NCBI GenBank assembly: GCA_963675135.1
Contig: OY776130.1
Coordinates: 22,374,001-22,438,000, forward strand
Length of the DNA: 64,000 nucleotides
Direction of reading: 5' to 3'
Source of the DNA: Galeopsis tetrahit
Lineage: Eukaryota > Streptophyta > Magnoliopsida > Lamiales > Lamiaceae
A program made the translations under genes and the position numbers. The number at the start of each line of letters is the position of its first letter. Positions within the stretch are counted from its first letter, which is position 1. Shown here piece by piece: positions 44,738-57,714 of this stretch. The notes below the pieces were generated by a model, which was not told the DNA's origin, did no database searches, and saw only the letters and a program-made list of their open reading frames with translations.

Positions 44738-45029
44738 CTCGGTGATTTGTGGTGAGATTGCACGAATTTGTAGTGTGATTATGCTTTAAATGTCGTGTTT
44801 TAGTTGCAAAAGTCGTGTAAAAGTTGTTTGTTTATCGAATTATTGATACATGATTGTTTTGCATGGTTTTTAGGGAAAAAACGATGAGTTTTGAAGCAAA
44901 TCACGCGGTTGGAGCAAGCTGAAGAAAGGGTCGGATGAAAGACGATGAAGAGAGAGTCGATATGTAAGAAAATCGAGCCAATCGGAGTTCCGGATCTGAA
45001 ATTATGCACAAAACATGATTCAAGACATA

Positions 45030-45400
45030 ACTCGACCGAGTTGCACAGAACCGGCCGAATTGAGTGCATGACTTGAGACTTGAAGGAAGAGGTCTCGGCC
45101 GAGCAGGAGGCCACGACCGAGCTGAACACAAAGCGGAGAACTCGGCCGAGTTGCACAGTTTCAGCCGAGTTCGAAAGATGGCCTGAGACTGGAAAAATGG
45201 ACAACTCGGCCGAGCACTACAACTCGGCCGAGTGGTAGCTGGACAAAAAGGAGAACTCAGCCGAGTTTGGACCATGGCCTGCAACCTTGAATTTGAGGCC
45301 CAACTCGATCGAGCTGCTGAGTGAAGAAATCGTGTGCACGTTTTTATTAAGGCACGACTCGGCCCAGTGGCCCAACTCGTTCGTGCAACGGGAAATTTGT
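45030..45400. repeat. Cluster of CTCGGCCGAG palindromes in the solo LTR
   Basis: The 10-bp palindrome CTCGGCCGAG, or one-base variants such as CTCGACCGAG, CTCAGCCGAG and CTCGATCGAG, recurs about ten times, usually preceded by AA. It lies directly upstream of the putative TATA box. Confidence 0.85.
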
Positions 45401-45451
45401 TCTCCAAACTCGTTTTGACCTAGGGACACGTGCCATATTGATGTAGGAGGG

Positions 45452-45460
45452 TATAAATAG
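45452..45460 (+). promoter_or_regulatory. TATA box of the solo LTR
   Basis: TATAAATAG follows GGAGGG and lies 25 bases after an ACACGTG motif, downstream of the palindrome cluster. It would start transcription near 45485. Confidence 0.6.
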
Positions 45461-46738
45461 ACCCATTTTTGGTTTTAGAAGGGGTTCTACCCATTTTGCA
45501 AGCAACTTGCACCAATTTTCACATAGTTCAAGGTTTTGTTGATGGTTTTAGTGATTTTCTTCATAGTTAGCTTAGATTATAGTTTAAATTTACAATTCAA
45601 GTGAAGATTTCCATTGGGGTTTTTAAGTACTTCAAGTTTGTAGCTAAATTTCAACAATCAAGGTGATATATCTTTATTTTACAATTCAATTTGGGAATTT
45701 TCTCATTTCTTGCAACTTACTTGTTACTTGTTATGAGATTTATGTATTCTTGTGTTTTAGCCATGGATTTCTATCTTAGAACCATGGGCATGGGCTAAAC
45801 TTTAATTGTCTTGGGTGTGGAAGTTTTGGTGGTGATTGGTGTAATTATGGATTAATTAATGAATTAACCTAGGTTTTGGGTGTTTAGGTTTCTAGTGTTG
45901 TGATTTGCATGATTCAATTGATTAATTCACCCTATTAGCTAACATTGTTGGTTATGTCGACTACAATGATCGTATTGGGTTGCATGATTAAGAATTTGGG
46001 TGTGAGCTTGGATTGGTTGATTAGTATTCACATAGTAATTGACTTAACCGAGAGAGGGTTGATTGCTTAGATTGAAAACATTAGACACTGATCGATTAGA
46101 GGTCGTCTATTAAATTAGTGAAAGGGCGTCTCATAAGCATTAGTAACCGTGTTGAACGTGTTTATGAGACACTATCTTAGGACCTTATGGTATTGATTAG
46201 ATCCCATAATTGCTAATTAATGCACATGTTCACCTAAGACTCACGAGGGATTGGTCTACACACACGAGTGATAGCCTTTAGCTCAATCCGAAACCTTAGG
46301 TTTAATTTGTGTAATTAGTTCGTTAATTCATCATATCACCTACAAAATGGATGCACCCTAGGCAATACTCTCTCACCTTACACTTTCGCACGAAAGTTAA
46401 TTAATCGTTGTTTTTATTTTCACTTGTTATCTTAGTTAAATTTTGTAGTTATAATTAGTTTCATATGCCCTCTTGGTTTACCTAGATTAACTTGTTACTT
46501 TGCATGTTTCTTGTTATTAATACATAGTTTAGTTTTAATTCTCGAAAATCCAAGAATAACCCCTAGTCGTCACTACAATATCATGCAACTTGTAGCTCTA
46601 GGGATTCATGTTCACTTAATTAGGTCCATGGTCGATAAATACTAATTCGTATATTTGCTCATATACAACGATCCCATACGCTTTTGGGTGAGTTTCTTGT
46701 GTGTCAAAATACGTGCAAAATACGAAAAAGTCACTCGC

Positions 46739-48684
46739 CAACAAGGATCTGAGAGAGCCTGAGAAACAGTACAAGGCTCAATATCAAGTTGGAGTGAAGT
46801 GGTGAGACCATACCTCAGATTTGGTTTGAAGATGTTATTGCGAGCACGAGTGAGCGTCGGATGAGTCGTGACTAGTGAGGGAGGTCGAGGGGAAGCCGGT
46901 GGCGTAGGCGGCCTAACATGAACGGGTGGTGTTGCGTCAGGTGGTGATGGGACTGGATGTGGTACAGGGACAAGAGATGAGATGGGGCAAGGAGGTAGTG
47001 TGGATGAGAGAGTTGAGAACGGGAAGCTATCTTCAACAAACTCAACATGACAGGAGATATATAGGCTTTTGGTGGATAAGTCAATGCAGAAGTAGGCACT
47101 TTTGGTAAGGGAGTAGCCCATGAAGGCACATGGAGTGGAGCGGGATTCAGTTTATGGGCGGAGTATGGACGAAGCCAGGGATAACATTTGCACCCAAAGA
47201 CACGTAACTTGGAGAGGTTAGGTGGAGTGGTAAAGAGAACCTCAAACGAGGATTTAAGGGCGAGATTCACTTTAGGGAGACAATTTATGAGGTAAGTGGC
47301 AGCGGAGAGAGCAAAGGGTCAATATTAAAGAGGCATGGAAGCATGGTGTATGAGAGTGAGGTCAGTGTCAACAATGTGACGACGACGACATTCTGAGGCA
47401 CCATTATGTTCGGGTGTATGTGGGGGTGTGGTTAAGTGAGAGATGCCATGGGAAGTAAGAAATGGTTGAAGAGCAATGAACTCCCCCACAATTGTCCGTA
47501 TAGAGAGTAGTGATTTTGGTTTTAAGAGAGTTTTCGACAAGGGCTTTAAAGGCAACAAAGGTGGAGTAGACATCTGATTTTTCTCTCAAAGGATACAACC
47601 ATATATATTTAAAGTAATGATCAACAAATGACACAAAATATTTAAAGCCATCCGTTGATAACACAGGAGAAGTCCAAACATTAGAAAAATGCAATTGTAA
47701 TGGCATAGTAGAGGTAAGAGTAGAGTTATGAAATGACAACTTGTGACTCTTGATACATTTGAAAGAGTCACAAGAGAACGATAAATGTTTGTCACACAAA
47801 AACTTATTAACGGAAAGGACTGAATTTAAAAATTTGGATGATGGGTGACCTAGTCTTTAATGCTAAGTTTGGAGTGGGATTTTGGAGGTCGTGAGGGCCA
47901 AAAGAGATCCACATTAACCACCCGGCCTCAAGTACAACCCATTGATGCGAGGACCGCATGGGCGAACGACCCCATAACGACGATCCCTCACTTGAAAATC
48001 AAAATTAGAGAAATGAACAATTACATCATTTGTGGCACAAAGGTGGGAAACCGAGATCAAATTACGAGAGATGCTCGGAACATGCAACACATCCGGGAAA
48101 AATAAATGAGGGCATGTATCAAATTTAAGTGAACCAATATGAGAGATACGGAGGCAAGATCCGAGGTGATGTGGTGGGATGCTCCAAAATCGAGGATCCA
48201 CTCAGATGTGGTGGGAGCTGATGCAGTGGCATGGGTCGAAGGAGAGACATAGGCCAATCGAGTCACAAACTGTTATGGAGAAACGGGCGAGCACTAGTAC
48301 ATGGTGCAGCGCCAAGAGGAGTGACTGAGCCCCCCCACAAAGTTGACACTTAACCATGTATGAGCGAGCACCAGTTGGAAGGGGGCGAAATGTCGAGCCA
48401 ATTGGCGACGCTGTGCTCGAGAAGGAGCAGTGGCATGATTCCGAGACTTAGGGCGATGGGGTGTCGGGTGAGAGCCAGAAGAGGCCGAGTAGAGTGTACT
48501 TATCGGCGCAGGCTAGGCAATCGGGACGGAGGGAGTTTCGTCGGATCCGGTTATGATGAACCTGGATAGTGGACGAACTATGGAAGATGCCACAAATGTG
48601 GGAGATCTTTAGGAAATAAGGAAGGTGCGTAATGGTTTGACCAAAAAAAGGAATAAGGATCACACTGTGGCGTTAGTCAAAATT
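46739..48684 (-). pseudogene. Copia gag end, protease and integrase (split minus-strand element)
   Basis: On the minus strand from 48684: a much reduced gag with a frameshifted knuckle (VKCQLCGG near 48340). Protease follows with WILDFGASHHITS near 48190, where DSG has become DFG. Pre-integrase and integrase come next (FVSFVDHYFKYIWLYPLREK, LYTDNCGG, TTPPHTPEHNGASE), then the post-integrase region (FGCKCYPWLRPY, SAYFCIDLSTKSLYISCHVE) and a proline-rich linker to ALSDPCWR at the solo-LTR border. Stops and frame changes occur throughout. It is a different copia lineage from the Sireviruses. Confidence 0.88.
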
Positions 48685-48685
48685 A

Positions 48686-48699
48686 GGCTCTGGTTACCA
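48686..48699 (-). other. Primer-binding site of the minus-strand copia element
   Basis: On the minus strand TCAACA is followed by TGGTAACCAGAGCC, close to the TGGTATCAGAGC initiator-tRNA site. It sets the LTR border at 48700. Confidence 0.65.
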
Positions 48700-49010
48700 T
48701 GTTGAGATGAATGGAAGATATCTTTTAATAACAATTATAATGATTATATATAGATTACATTATGGGCTTTTAGGTTAACTAAACAATATGGGCCAAGATA
48801 TGCAAGGAAACAGTAAACCCTAAACCCTTTAATACTACATAGGCAGATTCGTGAGCTTATTCCTGAGCTTCCCGGGTTGATGAGTGCATATATGATCATG
48901 TATGGATCATTTCTCGTCCCCATTAGATTTCTACATGGTTCGTCCAACAACACATAGGTAGATTCCTGAGCTTCCCAGGTTGATGAGTGCATATATGATC
49001 ATGGTACTAA
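48700..49010 (-). repeat. Probable 5' LTR of the minus-strand copia element, outer end unresolved
   Basis: It starts TGTTGAGATGAATGG on the + strand, the inverted end of an LTR. The left-hand LTR copy is absent, so the outer border cannot be fixed by comparison. Confidence 0.45.
48832..49002. repeat. Direct duplication of about 55-60 bp separated by 60 bp
   Basis: GGTTGATGAGTGCATATATG followed by ATCATG occurs near 48876 and 48979. The preceding ACATAGGCAGATTC and ACATAGGTAGATTC blocks also match. The second copy lacks a short internal piece (GTGAGCTTATTCCTGAGC versus CTGAGC). Confidence 0.8.
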
Positions 49011-49712
49011 AATGAGATTGGGGCTGATGCAATATTATATTTTTTAGAACATTGGTGTAAATGTATGAGTATTATATACTAATATTAATTGTATCTCAAC
49101 TTTTGTGTAAGAACAAGAAGTGATACTAGTATTATTTGTATCTCAAAAAGTGACATTGAAGAATGTGTGGGGTACTTCCCAAAGATAATTCCTCTAACTC
49201 ACCCAACAACCCAACATATATACTCTTTCCATTTCACACTAGCCCAACAAATATACTCAAATATTCTACTCTTTCCATTTGGAATTATGCTGCATACTCT
49301 TTTTCTTTCTAATAAAATGGTCCGAGGTACCTTTTTGGATTTTTGAGTCGTAAGGACATTTTTTTAAGGATGGACTGACATACATTTATATTTCGGACAC
49401 ACAATTATTCATTTATGCTTCATGGTATTTTTAATTATCGTGCCAAGAATGTAGTTTCACTACAAATAACTGAAAAATGTATATTACATAAAATAAGAAA
49501 TTGCCAAATAAATAAAATAGGTTGAAAAAAGAATTGAGTGTGCCAAAAATCCATTATTCGGCTCCCGTGGTAATATCTCTGATTATCCAGCCCCCGTAAC
49601 CTTGGCCTGATGTAAAATTCAGAATTGTAAATTAAGAGAACAACAACTTCCAAATTTAAAAAAAAAAAATGAAAAGAGGACATTCAATTAGAAAAAGAAA
49701 AAGAAAAGAGCT
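49011..49712. other. AT-rich intergenic DNA, no gene seen
   Basis: No supported ORF or element boundary. Confidence 0.5.
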
Positions 49713-49881
49713 TGTTTCTAGTTAGGTAAAATAGACATATATACTATATTAGTTAGAGTTAGTTTATAATAGTATTTATTTGTTAGTTACAACTACTTTT
49801 CCTCACTCTTGTAAACTACTCTATATATACTTCTCAATCTACATCTAACTCTCTCAATTGAGAGAGCATCCATTCTCTACA
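49713..49881 (+). repeat. 5' LTR of a plus-strand copia element (start uncertain)
   Basis: It ends CATTCTCTACA directly before TGGTATCAG at 49882, a short initiator-tRNA-type primer site. CTATATATAC near 49822 is a TATA candidate. The start TGTTTCTAG at 49713 is a guess because no 3' LTR is left to compare. Confidence 0.55.
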
Positions 49882-50036
49882 TGGTATCAGCCTAACTCAT
49901 AGACATTTGTTCTTCTCCCCCTCACTCTCGTTCTTGATCATCCTTGATCGTCTTCCCATCTCACTTCAAAAGCAGAACCACCAGTCCCTGCCATTTCTGT
50001 CTTCGATGCCACTCTCACCCTTCATGCAATGATGCA

Positions 50037-53000
50037 CCTTGTTACGATCAAATTGAAACCCACCAACTATCCTATGTGGTATTGTCAAGTCTTTCCGCTT
50101 CTTGTTACTAAAAAAATTCTTGCCATATATTGATGGCTCGACGTCGACGACCCCTTCTACCATCACCACCGCCGGTGTTTCCTCGCCCAATCCCTTATAT
50201 ACTTCTTGGTTCTTTCGAGATCAAACCGTAAGTGTTTTCTTGACCTCTACACTTACTGAAGAACCCATGGCGGTCACTGTTGGTTGCTCGTCTTTAGATA
50301 TTTGGAAAGCTCTTGTCGAGGCCTTCAATTAGCCCTCTAAGGCTCAAAATCTGTTTCAGGGTTTGGGGCGGTTTTCAAAAACCTATGTGATCAACTCTCA
50401 TCAATGGGTTGCACTATAGACAACACTAACAAGTCGCATTGGTTTCTTCGTGGCATAGGCCCTGAATTCCATGATTTTTCAACTTGTCAAATAAACATCT
50501 CCCCTCTCCCTTCCTTTTCGGATCTTCTTACTAAAGTTGAATCCCATGGCCTGTTCACAAGATCCCTTGAAATGCCTTCCTCTTCGTCCCAGACCCGTGC
50601 CTTTTTCGCTCGCTCTTCGACTCCATATGTGTTAGGTCGCCTTCCTGCTCGCTAGCAATATGGTCGAGGCCAGTCTACTTCTCGTGGTCGCGGTCAGTAT
50701 GGTCTTGGTCACGGCCGAGCTAGGTCGACTCCTCGTTGCCAGATTTTCCGCTTTCATGGTCACTATACTTCCTACTGCCCCCAACGCTATGAGTCTTCAT
50801 CTGGTTGTCAAGCAAATGTTGTTGATTCTCTATCTCACCCCAATTATTCTCTCCTTGCCAATCTTTCAGATTGGTATGTTGACACTGGGACCTCCTCGAC
50901 ATCTCTTGATTCGTCCTCGCCATACACAGTCTCTAACAAAGTAGTTATGGCAAATGGTAATACCCTTCCAATTACTCATACCGGTACTCGTTTTTACAAT
51001 TCCAATTTATCTTTCTCAAATGTTCTGGTCGTTCCATCCATTAATAAAAATCTTATTTCTGTTAGCAAATTAACGAATGATTTTCATGTTCGTCTTATTT
51101 TCTCTAACGACTCTTTTGAAATTCAGAATCGGATTACAGGTACGGTTCTAGCTCAGGGAAAACTTGATCATGGCCTATATGTTTTGGATAAATGTCACTC
51201 TGGTTTTGCTACCTCTTTACGTGCTCGCACAAATTGTGGTTCTCTAGCATAATAGACTAGGTCATGTTCCCTTTGATGTTGTAAAACTGCTTAAGAATAA
51301 AGGATATCTTTCTGTTACTTCTTTGCTTCCTCGCCCTATTATTTGCTCGCTATGTCAAAAATGATGGTTTCCGATACTATGTTGTGTTTATTGATGATCA
51401 CTCTCGCTTTACTTGGTTTTATCCTCTTCGCCAAAAATCTGAATTTGTTTCTTCCTTTGTCACCTTCAAGAATATGGTTGAAAATCAATTTGTTAGTAAA
51501 ATAAAATGTTTCCAATCACAGATTACGTGATGTGTTTCTTTCTTCGAGAATTATCCACACGATGTCTTGTCCTTATACCCTTGCTCAAAATGGCCGAGCA
51601 AAGCGAAAACATCGCTATATTACTGCAATGGGTCTCACTCTTCTGTTTCAATCATCTATTCCGAACACCTTCTGGGTTGAGGCATTTGGAACGACCGTCT
51701 ATCTTATCATTAGGCTTCCCACTCCCATCCTCCACTCTAAAACCCCTTATGAAGTGCTTTTCTCTATACCTCCTTTATATGATAATCTCCGTGTCTTCAG
51801 CTGTTGTGATTATCCTTGCCTTCGTGACTATGTTACTAATAAATTCTCTCCACGAAGTATCCCTTGTGTCTTTCTAGGTTACAACTCGCGTCACAAAGGC
51901 TCATATTGCTACGATTGTTCCACATCCCACACTTACATCTCTCGCCATGCTCGCTTTGACGAGACCGTTTTTCCCTTTTCTGGGGATCCTTCTCGCCTCT
52001 CAACTTGTGGCCTTGACATCTCCATCTTTGATACCTGTCTCCCAGACATTACCCCGTCCTCGTCTACCCCTAAACACATTGACGTTTCCTCCTCGAATCT
52101 TTGTTCGCTTTGCCTCCAGCCAGATGTCATCTACCTACCGATCACTCTTCTTCCTCGGTAAAACCTTCTCCCTCCTATTTTTCGACCTGTTGTTCGGCCC
52201 AACCCGACTTCTCCCCTGCCGCGAGCTCACACTCCGCCTCCTCGTCCTTGTGTTTGGCCAACAACCACTTCCACTCATTCCATGCGAACTCACTCTCAAG
52301 ATGGGATATTCAAAATAAAACACCCCCTGATACCTCTCTCCTCACAACAAGCACTTTGCTCGCTGTTGTTCACTCTAATACAGAACCAAAATGCTTCACC
52401 TCAGCTTCAAAATCTCTACATTGGCTAGCAGCAATGGATGATGAACTTCAAGTACTTCGAAAAAACAAAACTTGGGACCTTGTTCCTCCTCCTCCTGGTG
52501 CCAATATTGTAGGCTCTAAATAGATTTTCCGCACCAAATTTCTAGTTGATGGTTCCATTGATCGTCACAAAGCCCGACGGGTTGCCCAAGGCTTTACTCA
52601 GCTACCTGGTTTTGACTATGATCACACCTTCAGTCCAGTTGTCAAATCAATCATTGTTCAGGTTGTCCTCCATCAGCTAGACTTCAACAATACTTTCCTT
52701 GATGGCCTTCTACAAAATCCTATCTACATGCGCCAACCTCCTGATTTTGTTGACCCCCTTCATCCAAACCCTGTTTGTAAACTCAACAATGCCCTTTTTA
52801 TGGCCTTAAACAGGCTCCTCGTGCTCGGATTCAACGCTTTTGTGATTTTCTGCTCACCATAGGCTTCACAGAAAGTAAATTTGACACTTCTCTATTCATC
52901 TTCACCTCAGGTCGTACAATTTTTTATCTTCTCGTTTATGTTGATGATATAATAGTTACTGGAAATGATAAAAATTTCATCACCCGTCTTATATCTAAGA

Positions 53001-53851
53001 TCAACAACGAATTCGCGATTAAGGATCTTCATCGCCTAACGTACTTCTTGGGTATGGAAGTCACTTACACTGCTCGCGGTCTCTTTCTCAGATAAACAAA
53101 ATACGCCACTGACATTCTTACGCGCGCCATCATGCTCGACTGAAAACCAGTTGCAACACCTCTCTCCTTGACTGATCTTCTTCGCATCGACAGAACTCCC
53201 TTCTCCGATCCAACCATTTTTCGCTCTCCCTGGTCGGTGATCTCCAATACTTGACCATTACGCGACCAGAACTCTCCTTTGCAGTAAATACTATCAGCCA
53301 ATTTCAAGCCAAACCTACAATCGAACACTATCAAGCTGTTAAATGCATTCTTCGTTACGTTAAGGGCACATTAGATCTTGGATTATCCTTTTCATCTGGT
53401 TCCACCACCTTTCTCGCATATTCAGATGCATATTGGGCTCGCTGTCTTGATATTCAGCGCTCTACCTTTGGTTATTCTATTTTCCTAGGCCCAAATCTGG
53501 TGTCTTGGGCTGCTAAGAAATAACCCACTGTCTTGCGATCAAGCTGTGAGTCTGAATACCGTGCCATGGAGACCACTGCCACAGAAATTATGTGGTTACG
53601 CTCTCTCCTAAAGGAACTTCATGCATTACCAAAACAATCACCAACCCTTCTCTACGACAACAAAAGTGCCACATCTTCTTATCTCAGAATCCAGTCGCTC
53701 ACAAATGGGCGAACACATTGATATTTACTATCATTCTTTTTGCGAATTAGTCACCTCTGGGCGCCTCATTACTCAAATCGTTCCATCTGCTTTCCAGCTC
53801 GCAAATATCTTTACTAGAAACAAAGTCCTAGTTGATGAGATTAAGTTTTGA
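50037..53851 (+). pseudogene. Plus-strand copia gag-pol, heavily broken
   Basis: Gag runs from about 50037 (IKLKPTNYPMWYCQV; later NKSHWFLRGIGPEFHDF). A knuckle remnant FHGHYTSYCP lies near 50750. Protease WYVDTGTSS is near 50875. Pre-integrase (NRLGHVPFDVV), integrase (VVFIDDHSRFTWFYPLRQKS, with the DNGG region lost) and TKFSP-type linker follow. RT has ARRVAQGFTQLPGFDYDHTF and an intact LLVYVDDIIVTGN near 52930. RNase H has FLAYSDAYWARC and SSCESEYRAME and ends in ANIFTRNKVLVDEIKF at about 53851. At least ten stops or frame changes are present. The 3' LTR is missing; a Sirevirus LTR begins 127 bases later. Confidence 0.88.
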
Positions 53852-53977
53852 TGGCCAGAAAGCAACTTAAAGTTAATAATATTTGTGGTAGAAGTCATCT
53901 TAACTAACTCATCTTGAGAAGTCATAATAATTGAGTTTACTAATCTTATATGTGATATATGAAGTGAATATTCTAAC
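53852..53977. other. Short linker between two copia elements
   Basis: Unassigned AT-rich sequence. It may be the 3' untranslated part of the preceding copia element. The five bases before the next LTR are CTAAC. Confidence 0.4.
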
Positions 53978-55263
53978 TGTTAGGAACTAAGCTAAATGAA
54001 TGAATTGTATAGACAACTTATAGTATATGCTTAGAAATACTCTAATGTATATAGTTCAGTTGAAGTATTGATAGGTTTTATATTTGTAAGTTTGAATTTT
54101 AATCAACAAAGTTAGATATGAGAAGACTAGTCAAGATCAGAAGACTAGATTGAAGTCAGAAGGCTACTCGGAATAAGAAGACTACAAGTTAAGAAGAGTA
54201 GAATGAAGAATCAGAAGATATTGACGTATGAAGCTAAGAAGTATTCCGAAGTTGTATTCTAAAGAAGCTAAGTACAGAAGATAAGAAGAGTACTTGAGCA
54301 GAGTACATGAGAACAGTAAATACTGAGAAGAGTATTTTACTATGCTAAAGAATAATTTTGGAAAACTTATTTGAAGGATGTAACTGTATATATGTTTGAA
54401 GATATGAAGACTGAATTAAAGAAAATCGAAGTTAGTTATTGGAAGTTACAAGAGTCGGTTACAAGGATAAGTTACAAGAAACGGTTAAGAGTTGGTTATG
54501 AGTTAGTTTCACAAACTACTAACTGCCTAACTAAAGTCTATAAATACCGTAAGATCTTCTACTGGAAAAGACTACTGAAAGAAAAAGCATTGAGAGAGAA
54601 AATCAAGTCTTAGAAGCTATCAAGAAACTCACAGAGTTCAAGAAGAGAAGATCTCAAAGAAGCCATATTTTGAAGAAGCATGTTCGCAAGGCTACAACAG
54701 AGAAGTTTTATTGTTTTAGTTTGTGATTTCATTTGTAAACAAGTGTGCTAGTAAACTTGTGTGAATTACTAGTAGATCGAAGATATACCTGGTGGTATAA
54801 TCGACAAGATCACAAGTCTTAGTCTTGGGACTAAAAGCCACAAGAAACCCGAGTTAATAAAAACTTCACAACTGGGTTTGTGAGAGTGGATGTAGACAAG
54901 TTGTCGAACTACTATAAAATTTTGTGTTCATTTACTTACTGTTTGATATTTGTTTAAAGTTCTTAAAGAATTCGTATAAACAACTAGATTGAGAAATCTT
55001 GTTGAGTAGACGAATTACTTGATATTAACAACAATATAGTTTACTAAGTAAAATTCATAATCAAAGAGTTGAGTATAAACTTGTTAAAGGCTCATATTAA
55101 TACTGAGAGTACTAAGCTGATCTGATATAAGCACAATACTGTACTAGAACACTATTTTCGCATTACAGCTCTGATATTTTAGCAATTTTTTTAAAAGTCT
55201 ATTCACCCCCCCCCTCTAGACTTTTAGGCTCGTTCTAATCTTAACTCAACTTTGGGACCAACA
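53978..55263 (+). repeat. 5' LTR of Sirevirus copy 2 (about 1286 bp)
   Basis: It starts TGTTAGGAACTAAGC and ends GGGACCAACA, both similar to the LTR ends of copy 1. AGAAGACTA-type short direct repeats fill 54120-54330, and CTATAAATACCG at 54538 is the TATA candidate. A C-rich run (CACCCCCCCCCTCTAG) lies near the end. The matching 3' LTR is not in the window. Confidence 0.8.
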
Positions 55264-55265
55264 AG

Positions 55266-55277
55266 TGGTATCAGAGC
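55266..55277 (+). other. Primer-binding site of Sirevirus copy 2
   Basis: TGGTATCAGAGC lies two bases after the LTR, a perfect plant copia initiator-tRNA site and the same spacing as in copy 1. Confidence 0.92.
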
Positions 55278-55429
55278 AGTAGTTCTTTTGGACTGCTGTT
55301 TCTAGATTACCAAGAAGACTTTGAGGGAAGTCTTGTCCTACTCGAACTGATCTGTGAATTTTACTTATATTCAGTTTTAGTACTTTCTTTGATCTCTTTG
55401 CTTAACTGATCTTATCTGTCTTTTTAATC

Positions 55430-57660
55430 ATGGATACTAATGCTACAAAACTGCCTACGTTCTCAGTTTCAGACTATGATTATTGGAAGCTTCGAATGGA
55501 GGCAATCTTCAGCTCTACTCACGACCAGATGGTGTCTGTTGTAAGAGATGGTCCAATTGTCACTATGGTGCCAAATATAGCTACATTGGAGCCTTCTAAA
55601 GCAGTTGGGGTAATGGCTCCAAAACTCACGTCAGAACTCTGTACTGATGAAATGAAGCAAAATAATCTGGATAACATAGCTAAAAACTTCATTTTACATA
55701 CCTTTCCAAATGACTATCTAGGCAAAGTATTAAAATGTAAGTCGGCTAAGGAAATGTGGGATGTGTTAGCTGTCCTATGTGAAGGCACTAGCCTGATCAA
55801 GGAAAGCAAACTATCTACTGCGGTCCAGAAATTTGAATCATTTAAAATGAAAGCTGGTGAATCCATAAATCAGCTAGATACTCGCTTTACTCGCATCATG
55901 AATGATTTAGAAGTTCTTGGCAAGAAGTATACCCCTAGAGAGATAAACCTTAGGATCTTTAAGTCTTTAGATGAGAGGTGGAAGATGATCAAAATGATTA
56001 TCAAAACCACTCAAGATATATATTCTTGGTCTACTGAAACTCTCTTTCAAACTTCAAAAGCACATAAGTTTGAACTTAATGAAGAAGATCCATTAGCTGG
56101 TAGTGATCAGGACAAGACAACCTCCAAGAATGTTGCTTTTAAGGCCTCTTCCTCTAGAAACTCCAAAACCTCTAAGTCTAAACCTTCTAGTATTAGAGAT
56201 GAGTTAGAGAAGTCTGATCTTAGCCTTAAAGAACAAATGAGTCTGATGATTAAGCGTTTTGATAAGCTGAATAAGAGATATGGCAGGTATAAGCGTTTCT
56301 ATAAGGACTATAAGGGTTTTGATAACAAGGACTCTTATGGGACCAGAAGAGATCGCACCTCTTCTGAAAGAAGGGATGAGTTCTCTAATGAGAACAGAAG
56401 AGATAGGAAATCTTCTGATAAGAAGGGTAAGAACTCTTCTGATAGGATCGGAAGGAAAGGAACCGTGAACGTTCTCCTATTAAAACGTCTACTGATGATC
56501 CTTTGTGCTATAATTGTGATAAGTCAGGTCACTACATTTATGAGTGCCCTGATCTAAGCTCTGAGGACAGAGAAGAAAGAAAGGTAAGACGCGATCGAAG
56601 ATATACAAAAGGCAAGAAATCATTAGTCTACGTGAAGCACAGTCTAAAGTAGATCCCAATATAGCCACCTTGAATGAACACTTATCAGAAGAGTTGTCAC
56701 AACTCAAAGATAAGTACACGTCCATTGATAACCTATATTAGGGTATGCTTAAAACTCAAGCCATAGAGACAAATGAATTCAATGCTTTAAAGATTAAGTG
56801 TGAAAAACTTGAAGAGCGCAATAGATTCTTAGAAACTGAAGTACTGAGCTTAGATCTGAAACTAACTGATATGATTAATTCGTCAAAGATTAATCAACAA
56901 TTATTAGATAGGTATAGATCACCAGTTGATAAGAGTGGATTGGGTGCTAATGTACCTTGTTCACCTACTCCAGAATATAAGAACACTAATGGTGCCACTT
57001 CAAGTTCTTTGCCAATAGATAAAGGAAAGAAACCGATGGAATATGATAATGGTATAAAACCTAAGATCACTAAAATTCAGTCTAACTACATATCTCCTAC
57101 TTTCTAAAAATGGTAAAAAGAAACTTGTTGTAAGACCAGTACAGTCTAGACCATATCAGCAGAGTTATACTCATCTGCCCAGACCAGATCAGGTCAGATA
57201 TACTCAGCAGGGTAGGCCTAGGCAAGTACAGTCTGGTTGGAACCAGCCAAGACCTCCTTTCATAAGGCAGTCTTAGTTGTATTCAACCAAACCAAGAAAG
57301 TTTGTACCTCCGTATCATAATTAATATGTTCTTTATCCTCCACCTTTATCTTATGATATAATTAGTGAGGATAGACCTAAACGCATCTATAAGTCGTATG
57401 GTCCATAGGCTTTTAGGCCATATTCGAACTATCACAGACCTACTGTTCTTACTCAAAAAGAGGTTGAACCAAGAAAAGGTTACCTCAGAAGAGTAGACCC
57501 AAAGTCTGCCGATAGATCTGATAAGGTCAATGAAGTACTGTTCTGTGATAAAAAGGTTAAGAAATTGAAGAGGTCTCAATTATTCAAAACTCCAATGTAT
57601 ATTTAGGTTCCTCTTACTGCTACTAACACTCAAGGACCCCAATGAATTGTGGGTACCTAA
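55430..57660 (+). pseudogene. gag: Sirevirus copy 2 gag
   Basis: The long open part starts at ATG 55430 (MDTNATKLPTFSVSDYDYWK), keeps the capsid motifs (MWDVLAVLCEGTSLIKE, ESINQLDTRFTRIMND) and runs to a frameshift near 56470. The CCHC knuckle CYNCDKSGHYIYEC at about 56506 is already in another frame. A coiled-coil segment follows at 56745-57107, then a basic Gln/Arg/Pro-rich region with several stops to about 57660. The protein is clearly related to gag of copy 1 but well diverged, so the two are different families within the Sirevirus lineage. Confidence 0.88.
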
Positions 57661-57714
57661 ATTATTAAATCACCAATTGCAGGGTCGACTGGATCTATAT
57701 AAGAAGGGTGGTTC

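Larger units (their letters stand above)
44743..46733 (+). repeat. Solo LTR (1991 bp), probably Ty3/gypsy (Athila/Tat-like size)
   Basis: It begins TGATTTGTGG, ends GAAAAAGTCA and is flanked by CTCGG (44738-44742) and CTCGC (46734-46738), a 5-bp duplication with one change. Removing it and one duplicate rejoins the copia reading frame (DPCWR to MSFEF on the minus strand). A TATAAATAG at 45452 and G-box-like ACACGTG at 45426 suggest a U3 promoter. Length and lack of internal domains suggest a solo LTR from a large-LTR element. Strand is assigned from the TATA box. The gypsy assignment is inference. Confidence 0.8.

Noticed and set aside
44800..45429. Overlapping antisense ORFs in the solo LTR
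   Set aside because: They arise from the palindrome-rich segment, which happens to lack stops, and have no family similarity.
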